From: Salinisphaera orenii subsp. orenii MK-B5
Lineage (GTDB): Bacteria > Pseudomonadota > Gammaproteobacteria > Nevskiales > Salinisphaeraceae
Length of the DNA stretch: 64,000 bases
Assembly (NCBI RefSeq): GCF_003788635.1
Contig: NZ_AYKH01000012.1
Coordinates: forward strand, 124,001-188,000
Direction of reading: 5' to 3'
Shown here: positions 28,522-36,249 of the stretch, in pieces
Layout of the letters: the number at the start of each line of letters is the position of its first letter
Numbering within the stretch: position 1 is the first letter of the stretch
The notes under the pieces: model-generated
The model's input: only the letters and a program-made list of their open reading frames with translations
What the model was told of the DNA's origin: nothing
Database searches by the model: none
Program-made: the position numbers and the translations under genes

Positions 28522-28556
28522 AAAAAAGGGGCGGCATCCGAAGACGCCGCCCCTTT
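28522..28556 (-). terminator. Rho-independent terminator after the first PEP-CTERM gene
   Basis: On the minus strand an 11-bp GC-rich stem (AAAGGGGCGGC pairing with GCCGCCCCTTT) is extended by three pairs closing a TTCG tetraloop and followed by a run of six T. It ends the transcript of the PEP-CTERM gene at 28608-29315 and separates it from the downstream sugar transferase and prsKR genes. Confidence 0.92.
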
Positions 28557-28607
28557 CGACCCTGATGGGTCGACGGCCCTGTGACCGGGCCGCATTCACA
28601 CGATCGA

Positions 28608-29315
28608 TCAGCCGATCAGATCGCCATCGGTGCTGCGGCGACGCGCCGCGATACCGCCGACGAGCAGCACCAGGCCGAGACCGAAGATCGCGAGTTCCTG
28701 CGGCTCCGGAACGTCGGTGCCCGTCTGCAGGTCCGCCGCGGTCACGTTACCGGAAAAGCCGTTGTCGCCATTGAAGGCGAGCTCGCCGAAGCTGAACTCG
28801 GTCGTGGCGAAGGTGAAATCCGCCCCGGACTCGATGCCGAAGAAGCTTGCGAGTTCATCATTGACCGTATTCACGCCAATGGCGCTGAACAGGCCGGTGC
28901 GATTCGAGGCGCGCGTGAGATTCGGGGTGCCGGTGAACTCGCCGTCGAGCAACGTGCCACTGGCGATCGAGGAACCGCCGTTGACGACCTCACCCGTCAG
29001 CGTGAACGAGCCACCGCTACCGAACGCGTAGTTGGTACCGACACTGTCACCCTCGGAAATGTTGTCACCGGTAACGAAATTCAGTGCGCAGTTCACGCAG
29101 TTGACTTTCGAACCCGTACCGGTATCGGCGGAGACGAAGCTGAAGGAAATGCCCTGGCCTACCAGGCCGCCGCCCTGACCGTCATAGCTGAAGCTGCCGG
29201 TTGCGGCGCTGGAATCCTGATCGAAATTGATCGTGGCCGCAGAAGCGCCGGCACAGGCGAACGTCGAAAGGGCCGCGATCGCGACGCTGCGGCTTATGTA
29301 TTTACCAAATGTCAT
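28608..29315 (-). CDS. PEP-CTERM sorting-domain protein (exosortase substrate)
   Basis: The 235-residue protein has a signal peptide (MTFGKYISRSVAIAALSTF..SA), a Gly/Ser/Thr/Asn-rich beta-type body containing a Cys pair (NCVNCALN), and a C-terminal PEP-CTERM signal at residues 202-235: VPEPQEL, a hydrophobic segment and RRR. It should be exported by Sec, cut by XrtA before the membrane segment and displayed or released. ATG 29315 has AAGGAG eight bases upstream. A sigma-54 promoter is present 70 bases upstream and a strong terminator follows, so it is a single-gene unit. The body is not a family I recognise. Confidence 0.93.
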   Translation of the reverse strand: MTFGKYISRSVAIAALSTFACAGASAATINFDQDSSAATGSFSYDGQGGGLVGQGISFSFVSADTGTGSKVNCVNCALNFVTGDNISEGDSVGTNYAFGSGGSFTLTGEVVNGGSSIASGTLLDGEFTGTPNLTRASNRTGLFSAIGVNTVNDELASFFGIESGADFTFATTEFSFGELAFNGDNGFSGNVTAADLQTGTDVPEPQELAIFGLGLVLLVGGIAARRRSTDGDLIG

Positions 29316-29385
29316 CAGAACTGCTCCTTGGGGATGCTGAGAATGCCGTCGAGGCTCCTCGTGCCATACGGCTGCCGAACAGTGA

Positions 29386-29402
29386 TGCAATTCGGATGCC
29401 AA
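29386..29402 (-). promoter_or_regulatory. Sigma-54 (RpoN) promoter of the first PEP-CTERM gene
   Basis: Minus-strand sequence TTGGCATCCGAATTGCA matches the -24/-12 consensus TTGGCAC-N5-TTGCA, with GG and GC separated by exactly ten bases. Transcription would start near 29375, leaving a leader of about 60 bases before ATG 29315. PrsR is the obvious activator. Confidence 0.87.
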
Positions 29403-29507
29403 TCTTCGATAACAGCTCAAAACGTTGTTATGACTTTGTTTTTTTTCCTGTCCGTCCGTCGCGAAAATATCGTCTTCAGCATTGTGTAAGATAAAGCGAC
29501 ATAATCG

Positions 29508-29525
29508 GTTACCGCGAAAACGTCG
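29508..29525 (-). promoter_or_regulatory. Candidate upstream activator (PrsR) box
   Basis: The minus-strand sequence CGACGTT-N5-GGTAAC lies about 108 bases upstream of the -24 GG. The same two half-elements, spaced by seven bases, occur upstream of the next PEP-CTERM gene. Distance and pairing fit an enhancer for a sigma-54 activator, but only two copies are seen. Confidence 0.4.
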
Positions 29526-29559
29526 GGCTGAAGCGAGAACCGACGCAACGCCCACACGC

Positions 29560-29593
29560 AAAAAAGCCATGACCGCGAAACGGCCATGGCTTT
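29560..29593 (-). terminator. Rho-independent terminator after the small PEP-CTERM gene
   Basis: On the minus strand AAGCCATGGCCG pairs with CGGTCATGGCTT (one G-T pair) around a TTTCG loop and is followed by six T. It lies 58 bases after the stop of the gene at 29651-29944. Confidence 0.88.
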
Positions 29594-29650
29594 CAGGTCA
29601 TCGACGCTGGCGCGATTTCTCGAACCGTGTCAGCGATCGGCTTGTGCGGG

Positions 29651-29944
29651 TTATCCGCGGTTTCTACTGGCGGCGAACCGCATCAACCCGACCATGCCGA
29701 GCCCGATCCCGAACAGCGCCCACGAGGACGGCTCGGGGATATCGTGCCAAGTCTGGCGAGGGCCGGGAATACCGTTGCCGCCGGAGTGATTGCCCGCATG
29801 CGACGCATTTCCATTCCATGTCAGATAGGCCGCCCCAGTTGGCGCAGCATTCCCGGAACCCTGTGTCCAGGCCGGGCCGGCGAAGGCCGTCATCGCCGCG
29901 ATGGCGATACCGCCCGCGAGCATTTTGATCAAACGATTACGCAT
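29651..29944 (-). CDS. Small PEP-CTERM protein (97 residues)
   Basis: The product has a signal peptide (MRNRLIKMLAGGIAIAAMTAF..Q), only about 40 residues of Gly/Asn/His-rich mature sequence, then a clear PEP-CTERM signal from residue 69: IPEPSSWALFGIGLG, ending RFAASRNRG. After signal peptidase and exosortase cuts the released peptide would be about 40 residues. A sigma-54 promoter 60 bases upstream and a terminator downstream show that it is a real, independently expressed gene. GGAGG lies 11 bases before the ATG, with a nearer AGGA. It matches no domain I know. Confidence 0.88.
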   Translation of the reverse strand: MRNRLIKMLAGGIAIAAMTAFAGPAWTQGSGNAAPTGAAYLTWNGNASHAGNHSGGNGIPGPRQTWHDIPEPSSWALFGIGLGMVGLMRFAASRNRG

Positions 29945-30003
29945 ATCCTACAAAGCCTCCATGCCGTGGTCGCTCGACTCACGAGTCTGCCGACATGAAC
30001 AGA

Positions 30004-30020
30004 TGCAACACTCGTGCCTG
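30004..30020 (-). promoter_or_regulatory. Sigma-54 (RpoN) promoter of the small PEP-CTERM gene
   Basis: Minus-strand sequence CAGGCACGAGTGTTGCA has AGGCACG at -24 and TTGCA at -12 with the exact ten-base GG-to-GC spacing. The start of transcription would be near 29993, about 50 bases before ATG 29944. Confidence 0.87.
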
Positions 30021-30109
30021 AAAATTGAAGTCCATCTACAAGCCTGATTTTACCAGCTCCTCTCCAGGACGCTAGCCCCGGCCACGCATGCGTCACCGCT
30101 CGTCTTGCC

Positions 30110-30129
30110 GTTACCTGTAAGGAACGTCG
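30110..30129 (-). promoter_or_regulatory. Candidate upstream activator (PrsR) box, second copy
   Basis: Minus-strand CGACGTT-N7-GGTAAC lies about 92 bases upstream of the -24 GG of the small PEP-CTERM gene promoter, in a similar place to the copy at 29508-29525. It ends 40 bases before the stop of the epimerase gene. Confidence 0.4.
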
Positions 30130-30169
30130 ACATCGAAGCCACTAAAGGTTTCCAGTCATGCCCGGACGC

Positions 30170-31270
30170 TCAGCCGATACGCTGCGCCAGACTCGCGACG
30201 ATACGACCTGCCGCCTGGCCGTCCCAGAGTTCGGGCGGCGTGCGACGACGGATCTCATCCCCGAGCACCTGGTCGACGGTCGCAACGAGCTCTGCGGGCT
30301 TGAGTAGCCGGTTCGACCCTTCCGTCAGCGTCACCGGCCGTTCGGTATTCTCCCGAAGCGTGAGACACGGGATGCCGAGATAGGTCGTCTCTTCCTGGAT
30401 TCCGCCCGAGTCGGTGATTGCGATCTGCGCGGAGGTCACCAGATGCATGAAATCGATGTAGCCCTGAGGCTCGATCAGATATACTGCCGGTGCCGACTCC
30501 AGACGCTCCAGAAGACCGCTGCTCTCAAGGCGAGCTCGCGTACGCGGGTGAACGGCAAAAACAAGCGGCACCCGTTCGCTCGACTCGACCAGCTGTTCGA
30601 CCAGCAGTGCCAATGTGGCGGGATCGTCGACGTTCGAAGGCCGATGCAGCGTGACGATGGCATAGCGATCGAGGTCGAGGCCCAGCTTGGCCAGCGTATC
30701 CGCTTTGGCAATCCGCGGACGCACCAGCTCGAAGGAATCCAGCATGATGTTGCCGACGAAGTCGATCTTCTCCGGCGGAATCCCCTCCGCAAGCAGATTC
30801 GCATCGGCATCACGGGAAGGTGTCCAGAGCAGATCGACGATGGCGTCGGTAACCAGCCGATTGATCTCTTCCGGCATGCTGCGATCACGGCTTCGAAGCC
30901 CGGCTTCCAGATGCGCGACACGAATCCCGAGTTTCACTGCAGCCAGCGCGCAGGCCGCCGTCGAATTGACGTCCCCGACGACGATGACCCAATCGGGCCG
31001 CTCTTCGAGACACACGTTCTCGTAGGCCATCATCACCCGGCCCGTCTGCTCCGCGTGACTGCCACTGCCCACCTCCAGATGGACGTCTGGTTTCGGCAGA
31101 CCGAAATCGCGAAAGAAGGAATCCGACATATTGGCGTCGTAGTGCTGGCCGGTATGCACCAGACGCACTCGACACCAGGACACCTTGGAAAGCGCGTGAT
31201 AAAGCGGCGCGACCTTCATGAAATTCGGACGCGCCGCTGCGATCACATCGACCAGAACCGTTGCACTCAT
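30170..31270 (-). CDS. wecB: UDP-N-acetylglucosamine 2-epimerase (non-hydrolysing)
   Basis: The 366-residue cytoplasmic enzyme interconverts UDP-GlcNAc and UDP-ManNAc, giving ManNAc-type precursors for the polysaccharide. Family landmarks are GDVNSTAACALAAVKLGI, HLEAGLRSRDRSMPEEINR, VTLHRPSNVDD and ITDSGGIQEETTYLGIP. Length is normal. It is the last gene of the locus before the repeat-bearing lipoprotein, whose stop is 77 bases upstream. A matching WecC dehydrogenase is not in the window. Confidence 0.93.
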   Translation of the reverse strand: MSATVLVDVIAAARPNFMKVAPLYHALSKVSWCRVRLVHTGQHYDANMSDSFFRDFGLPKPDVHLEVGSGSHAEQTGRVMMAYENVCLEERPDWVIVVGDVNSTAACALAAVKLGIRVAHLEAGLRSRDRSMPEEINRLVTDAIVDLLWTPSRDADANLLAEGIPPEKIDFVGNIMLDSFELVRPRIAKADTLAKLGLDLDRYAIVTLHRPSNVDDPATLALLVEQLVESSERVPLVFAVHPRTRARLESSGLLERLESAPAVYLIEPQGYIDFMHLVTSAQIAITDSGGIQEETTYLGIPCLTLRENTERPVTLTEGSNRLLKPAELVATVDQVLGDEIRRRTPPELWDGQAAGRIVASLAQRIG

Positions 31271-31347
31271 TCGCTTCTTCAGTGATTTGATTCAGCCGCA
31301 AGTCTAACGACTTTGCATCAAGTCACAATGGCAGTGCGGCTCAACGT

Positions 31348-34272
31348 TCACCGGGGAACGACCGCGAAATTCGGGTAGTCGTCATAGTTGGGCTTGACCG
31401 ACCGCTCGTCGAATACGCGCCATGCCTCGGTCGCCTTGGTTATGCCGCTTCCGGCCGCCATCGCCAGACCGATCTGCAGATTCGATGTGAAGCCGGTCGC
31501 CGAGTCCGCGTAACCCACCATTTCCCCCGCGGCATACCGACGGCTGCCGTCGCGACTCAACACATTGGCCATTTCCTGGCCACCACAGGGCAGGCCGCTC
31601 AGTTCCGGATAGGCCGCCTTGTACGCGGTGGCAATATCCGGGAAGTTCTCGGCGCCCTTGGCGGGTCGAATCTGCAGAGAATAGGTCGACGCCACGATCC
31701 AGCAGTATCCGTCCTCGGGATCCGACTGCCAATCGGTCATGCGGTCCACTTGAAAGCGGGACAGCCAGGCGAGCAGTTTCGCGGCGCCCTCGACCTGTTG
31801 CTCCGCCACGTGGCCCACGGACCAGGTCAGGAAGTCGGCCTGCCAGGGGCCGACGCCGACCCGACTCTGGCCGTTCGCGGGATAAATGACAGCACCCCAG
31901 TTGTCGATGACATGGAACGGATTGCCTTCGTCATCGTTGACGAAGGATTCGACGTAATCCTGGATGATCCATTCGATCTGGTCCGTGAAATACGACTTCA
32001 AAGGATCCGTGTCGGGGGTCGCGAATGCGGCGTCCGAAATCGAGCGCATCGCCCACGCCTGCCCGCGCACCTGCCCCTGTGCGCCCAGAAGTTGGCCCTT
32101 GTCATAGTCGCGATAACGCTGGTTGGCCCACAGCTGAACATAAGAGGCCGTGAACTGCAGCTCCTCCAGATAGTAGTAGTCACCCGACACGAGATAGGGC
32201 ACATACCCGATGGACGGATGATGCGCGATGTCGAAACTCAAGGGCGAGCCGCAATCCGATGGGCAGCCGGGCAGCAAATCGTCTTGAAACTGGCCTCCTG
32301 CACTGGATGCATAGCTCCGGTTAGCGAGAGTCACGTAGGGGTGGCGGGTGATCTCGAGCGGGCGTCCCGTTTCACCGTCCCGGTAGTGAAAGGAATAACT
32401 ACCGGCCGCGTCGTCATTGGCCAACATCCAGCGATAGGCCCGCGGATCAGATGACACCACGTACGCCGATGTCCACCGAGGCAGCGGACCGATGGCGGCC
32501 TGCGCACCCGTGTTGCCCATCGACTTCGTCTGATCGCCGTGAGTCATCGGCTCGATGTCCTGACGCACGCTATCAAGCAGGTCATCACTGGGCGTCAATG
32601 TGGCGTAACTGGAAATGGCCCGAGTGCTCTGGAGGTAATCGGTGTCGATCCGAGCGGTGCGGGAGGGCGCGTTCGCCGACCAGAGGATTCTGTGCCATCG
32701 CGACTGCCGATACTGCGTCAGATCCGCTACCGAATAGCGATTCGCGCCGACGGTGATCTCGGCATTGTAATGACGGTTTTGCGGCGTGACGCCATAGGCG
32801 AGCGCATTCTCCACCACGGTATCCACGCGCACATTATCGATGCGCCCGTCGCTGCGGTAAGCGCGAACATGAAAATAGACTTGGAGCCGGTCGTTCGTCT
32901 GCGAACCGGAGACCAGCGCCGCCGGCACGATCCACTCGGAGGCCAGCGGACCCGATAGCCACTGTCTGCAGCGTCTGTCCTCCCATGCCGGGCAATCTCC
33001 CGATTGAACAGCCGCTGTCAGCGCATCGCGCGCGTTGGCGACGTAGATCGAGCCGTTTTGCGTGATCTCAAGTCGTGCATCAAAGCTCGTCGCCAGCAGA
33101 TCGCCGATCTGCACCGCCGCGTCACCGGCATCCAACGACTTGCGATCGGAATCCGCGCTGTACAGAGCGAACTCCGAAGCGCTGCCGGGCGCAACGGTGA
33201 TGACCGCATGGCGCAGTGAGCCATCGGACCAGGTCGCCTTGGCGTCCACTTGCGTCGGCAGCGCCTGTCCGTCGGTCTCGGCGATCAGAGTGTGCCCGGA
33301 CGGTACGTCGCCTCGGCGAAAAACCTGACCGAAGGTGACCGGCGTGGTGGCCGCCGCGGAGAAAGCGCGGGCCGAACGGACATCCGCAGCCGCCGCGAGG
33401 CCGACATCGACCACACGTGTCGCCTCATCCGGCAGCTCGCCACCGTCGTTTTCGGGCGCCTCTCCAATGTCGTCGCCCGGTTCGGGCGCTGGGTCTTCGC
33501 TCGGATCATCTTCGACGACGCCCTCATCCGTGGAGTCATCCGTGGAGTCATCCGTGGAGTCATCCGTGGAGTCATCCGTGGAGTCATCCGTGGAGTCATC
33601 CGTGGCGTCATCCGTGGCGTCATCCGTGGCGTCATCCGTGGCGTCATCCGTGGCGTCATCCGTGGCGTCATCCGTGGCGTCATCCGTGGCGTCATCCGTG
33701 GCGTCGTCCGTGGCGTCGTCCGGGGAGTCGTCCGGGGAGTCGTCCGGGGAGTCGTCCGGGGAGTCGTCCGGGGAGTCGTCCGGGGAGTCGTCCGAGGAGT
33801 CGTCCGGGGAGTCGTCCGAGGAATCATCCGAGGCATTGTCCGGGCTGTCGTTCGACGCATCGTCTGTGGTGTCGTCGGAACCATTGGGCGGGGACTCGAC
33901 GACGGAGCCGTCTTCCGGCTCATTCGGTAATTGATCCGCGACATCTTCGGCCGGCGGGGTGACGACCACAGTGCCGCCGTCAGTCGTGTCTCCGTCGCTG
34001 TCGGAGTCCGAGGCATCCTCGTCATTCGGAGCCGCGGACGGCGTCTCGTCGGGAGAGGAAGACGGGTCATCGCCGTCCGCCGAGTCTTGAGGATCGGGCG
34101 ATTGGCCTTCTTCGCTCGGACCCTCTTCGCCGGCTTCGGCCTCCTGCGACGCCGGCGGCGCCTCCGTTGCGCCGCCGTCATCGTCGCTGCCGCCACCGCC
34201 ACCGGAGCCGCAGCCGAACAGCAGCAGCGTCGACAACAACGCCAAGACACCCCAGGACATTCGAATACGCAT
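31348..34272 (-). CDS. Large Asp-rich repeat lipoprotein with a carbohydrate-enzyme-like body
   Basis: The 974-residue product has a lipoprotein signal (LLLFGC, Cys21), a Gly/Asp/Ser/Pro linker, about 26 tetrapeptides of the form DDST, DDAT or DDSP (residues about 145-248), and a 700-residue globular part. That part starts with a module (VTFGQVFRRGDVPSGH; ATWSDGSLRHAVITV) that loosely resembles the N-terminal beta module of PL26-like rhamnogalacturonan lyases, followed by an alpha-helical, Trp/Tyr-rich region suggesting an alpha/alpha toroid. I do not assign a reaction. ATG 34272 (AGGTGG upstream) is preferred to GTG 34284. The acidic stalk would hold the domain off the outer membrane, perhaps binding calcium. 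It may process the local polysaccharide. Confidence 0.8.
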   Translation of the reverse strand: MRIRMSWGVLALLSTLLLFGCGSGGGGGSDDDGGATEAPPASQEAEAGEEGPSEEGQSPDPQDSADGDDPSSSPDETPSAAPNDEDASDSDSDGDTTDGGTVVVTPPAEDVADQLPNEPEDGSVVESPPNGSDDTTDDASNDSPDNASDDSSDDSPDDSSDDSPDDSPDDSPDDSPDDSPDDSPDDATDDATDDATDDATDDATDDATDDATDDATDDATDDATDDSTDDSTDDSTDDSTDDSTDDSTDEGVVEDDPSEDPAPEPGDDIGEAPENDGGELPDEATRVVDVGLAAAADVRSARAFSAAATTPVTFGQVFRRGDVPSGHTLIAETDGQALPTQVDAKATWSDGSLRHAVITVAPGSASEFALYSADSDRKSLDAGDAAVQIGDLLATSFDARLEITQNGSIYVANARDALTAAVQSGDCPAWEDRRCRQWLSGPLASEWIVPAALVSGSQTNDRLQVYFHVRAYRSDGRIDNVRVDTVVENALAYGVTPQNRHYNAEITVGANRYSVADLTQYRQSRWHRILWSANAPSRTARIDTDYLQSTRAISSYATLTPSDDLLDSVRQDIEPMTHGDQTKSMGNTGAQAAIGPLPRWTSAYVVSSDPRAYRWMLANDDAAGSYSFHYRDGETGRPLEITRHPYVTLANRSYASSAGGQFQDDLLPGCPSDCGSPLSFDIAHHPSIGYVPYLVSGDYYYLEELQFTASYVQLWANQRYRDYDKGQLLGAQGQVRGQAWAMRSISDAAFATPDTDPLKSYFTDQIEWIIQDYVESFVNDDEGNPFHVIDNWGAVIYPANGQSRVGVGPWQADFLTWSVGHVAEQQVEGAAKLLAWLSRFQVDRMTDWQSDPEDGYCWIVASTYSLQIRPAKGAENFPDIATAYKAAYPELSGLPCGGQEMANVLSRDGSRRYAAGEMVGYADSATGFTSNLQIGLAMAAGSGITKATEAWRVFDERSVKPNYDDYPNFAVVPR
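33529..33840 (-). repeat. 26-unit 12-bp tandem repeat coding for an Asp-rich stalk
   Basis: Units on the plus strand read CGTGGAGTCATC (6 copies), then CGTGGCGTCATC/GTC (10), then CGGGGAGTCGTC (6) and diverged copies, each 12 bp so the frame is kept. They encode STDD, ATDD and SPDD/SSDD. The blocks of identical variants point to recent slippage or unequal exchange. Long plus-strand frames here are by-products of the repeat. Confidence 0.95.
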
Positions 34273-35305
34273 GCGCGAAACCACCTGTTGGAGGTTTCCG
34301 ACAGACGTGTTCAGGCACGCGCCATGTGCGGAAACCTTGATTGCTCAAGTGTTCGCCGTATGGCGTCTGCCAACGGCAGCCCGGCGGTCGTGACCCGCGG
34401 TGTCCCGCGTGCTTTAGATCCGTGGCTTTGCGTCACTGCCTTTCGACAGGTTTGCCCTTGTCATGCGGTTGGCGATTCGATGTGCTCTCGCCCCAGCCGG
34501 CGCTTGAGCCGACCTCGACGGCGCGAACCACCGTTTCGAAACGAAAATCGTATCGCCTCCCCCACTCGTGAAGGGGTATCGGCGGGTATTGCGATCTCTG
34601 AATGGTCAAGGGTTACGGTCGACGTCGATCTTCCGTCGCCTTATACCGATGTGTCTAATCGTCACGATAGGCACCGGAATCGCAGACAGCACCACGAACA
34701 CTGCGACGACGTCCGCTAACGCTTCGTGACGCGATAAATGAAGCGGCGGCTTGGGCGGCCAAGAGCGACATGCAGAACCCGCGGCGGCCACGCGCCGCCT
34801 GATAGGCTCGTTTCATGGGAACCGTCCCCGCGCGGGACATCTCGGGTTGAAGCGACGGGGTTCTTACCCTGTCGCGCGTTGCCGACGGACGCGCCGGATC
34901 GGCGCCGCCTGACGAACGTGGGCACGGCGTGCTGGCGTGCTGGCGTGCTGGCGTGCTGGCGTGCTGGCGTGCTGGCGTGCTGGCGTGCTGGCGGGCTGGC
35001 GTGCTGGCGTGCTGGCGTGCTGGCGTGCTGGCGTGCTGGCGGGCTGGCGGGCTGGCGGGCTGGCGTGCTGGCGTGCTGGCGTGCTGGCGTGCTGGCGGGC
35101 TGGCGGGCTGGCGGGCTGGCGGGCTGGCGGCCATGGAAGAACATTCGGGACGCGCGATGCCAGATCGTCGGCGGGCACATCGGTCCGCAATAGGGTTACA
35201 AGCCTGGCGCTGGCGCCGTTGCCGAGAGCGACGGGATGCCTCGAGTCTGTTTTTCGTATGCCGACCGTAGAAAAGCCTATCGAGCCTCTCGGCTCGGCTA
35301 TACCC
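34273..35305. other. Gene-free accessory stretch with a tandem repeat array
   Basis: About 1 kb between the large lipoprotein gene and the tRNA-Arg terminator. It presumably contains the lipoprotein promoter on the minus strand, but no clear sigma-70 or correctly spaced sigma-54 element is seen. Open frames around 34655-35307 derive from the 8-bp repeat and read different low-complexity peptides in every frame. No RNA gene is recognised. Confidence 0.6.
34931..35130 (+). repeat. 25-copy 8-bp tandem repeat (GCTGGCGT/GCTGGCGG)
   Basis: Twenty-five uninterrupted 8-bp units occupy exactly 200 bases. Sixteen read GCTGGCGT and nine GCTGGCGG, in the order 7T,1G,5T,3G,4T,5G. The unit length is not a multiple of three, the array is not in a gene, and there are no spacers, so it is a microsatellite-type VNTR and not CRISPR. 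Confidence 0.97.
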
Positions 35306-35306
35306 A

Positions 35307-35339
35307 TAAAAAAGCCAGACGCCGGAGGCGTCTGGCTTT
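35307..35339 (-). terminator. Rho-independent terminator of tRNA-Arg
   Basis: A perfect 13-bp stem (AAAGCCAGACGCC with its complement) around a three-base loop, followed by six T on the minus strand, lies seven bases after the tRNA 3' end. Confidence 0.93.
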
Positions 35340-35345
35340 AGCTAC

Positions 35346-35422
35346 TGGTGCGCCCGGGAAGATTCGAACTCCCGACCTTGCGGTTCGTAGCCGCACGCTC
35401 TATCCAACTGAGCTACGGGCGC
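35346..35422 (-). tRNA. tRNA-Arg (ACG)
   Basis: A complete 77-nt cloverleaf starting GCGCCCGTAGCTCAG with anticodon ACG (CTACGAA loop), T-loop GTTCGAATC, and an encoded CCA end. The A34 is expected to be edited to inosine to read CGU/CGC/CGA. In many gammaproteobacteria tRNA-Arg(ACG) follows tRNA-Ser(GCT) near alaS, as here. Confidence 0.97.
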
Positions 35423-35889
<467 letters not shown>

Positions 35890-36249
35890 CGTATTCCGTA
35901 CCACGCCGCCGACATGGTTGCCGGCCTCATCGGGTCCGGTTTCGACCGGCGACCGACATCGAAACGGGCCGTCTTGATCACAAACTAAACCCGCTGCGCG
36001 AGGCGCAAGACTATATCGACTCGGGCACTGCGGGTAAACCCCCGTATCGGCCGAGACGGGAGCAGTGATCCCGCCCCGCCCACTCGGAACGCTGCAACGG
36101 GACCCATCGGGCCCGACATGATCGCCGCAGCGCGGTTCGGATCACCCTCACCCCGCCGCTCGAGACCCACGTTGCGGAACACACGCGTCCCGAGGAGGCC
36201 TCCGCCGCAAATGCGGGATCGAGACCGGCCCGATCCGGATCCGCGGTGT
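35890..36249. other. Gene-free spacer where csrA is usually found
   Basis: Between tRNA-Ser and lysC there are 360 bases. A CsrA frame (about 60 residues starting MLILTRR) is not present on either strand; the only minus-strand frame encodes an Arg/Pro-rich peptide without family similarity. No strong terminator is seen. Confidence 0.65.

Noticed and set aside
33250-33962. Several long plus-strand frames with repeated IRGV, SVES or HPWS peptides
   Set aside because: They come from the 12-bp repeat being open in all frames. Only the minus-strand frame has a lipobox and a globular domain.
34340-34365. Sigma-54 element before the large lipoprotein gene
   Set aside because: A TTGC-like and a GGC-like half are present but 11 bases apart, not ten.
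33529-35130. CRISPR array
   Set aside because: The units are 12 and 8 bp in direct contact with no spacers, and no cas genes are near.
34655-35341. Six repeat-rich frames over the 8-bp array
   Set aside because: All are low-complexity translations of the array, in both directions, without start signals or flanking domains.
35985-36182. 65-residue minus-strand frame as a diverged csrA
   Set aside because: It has none of the CsrA core residues (MLILTRR, GExxxIGD) and no ribosome site.
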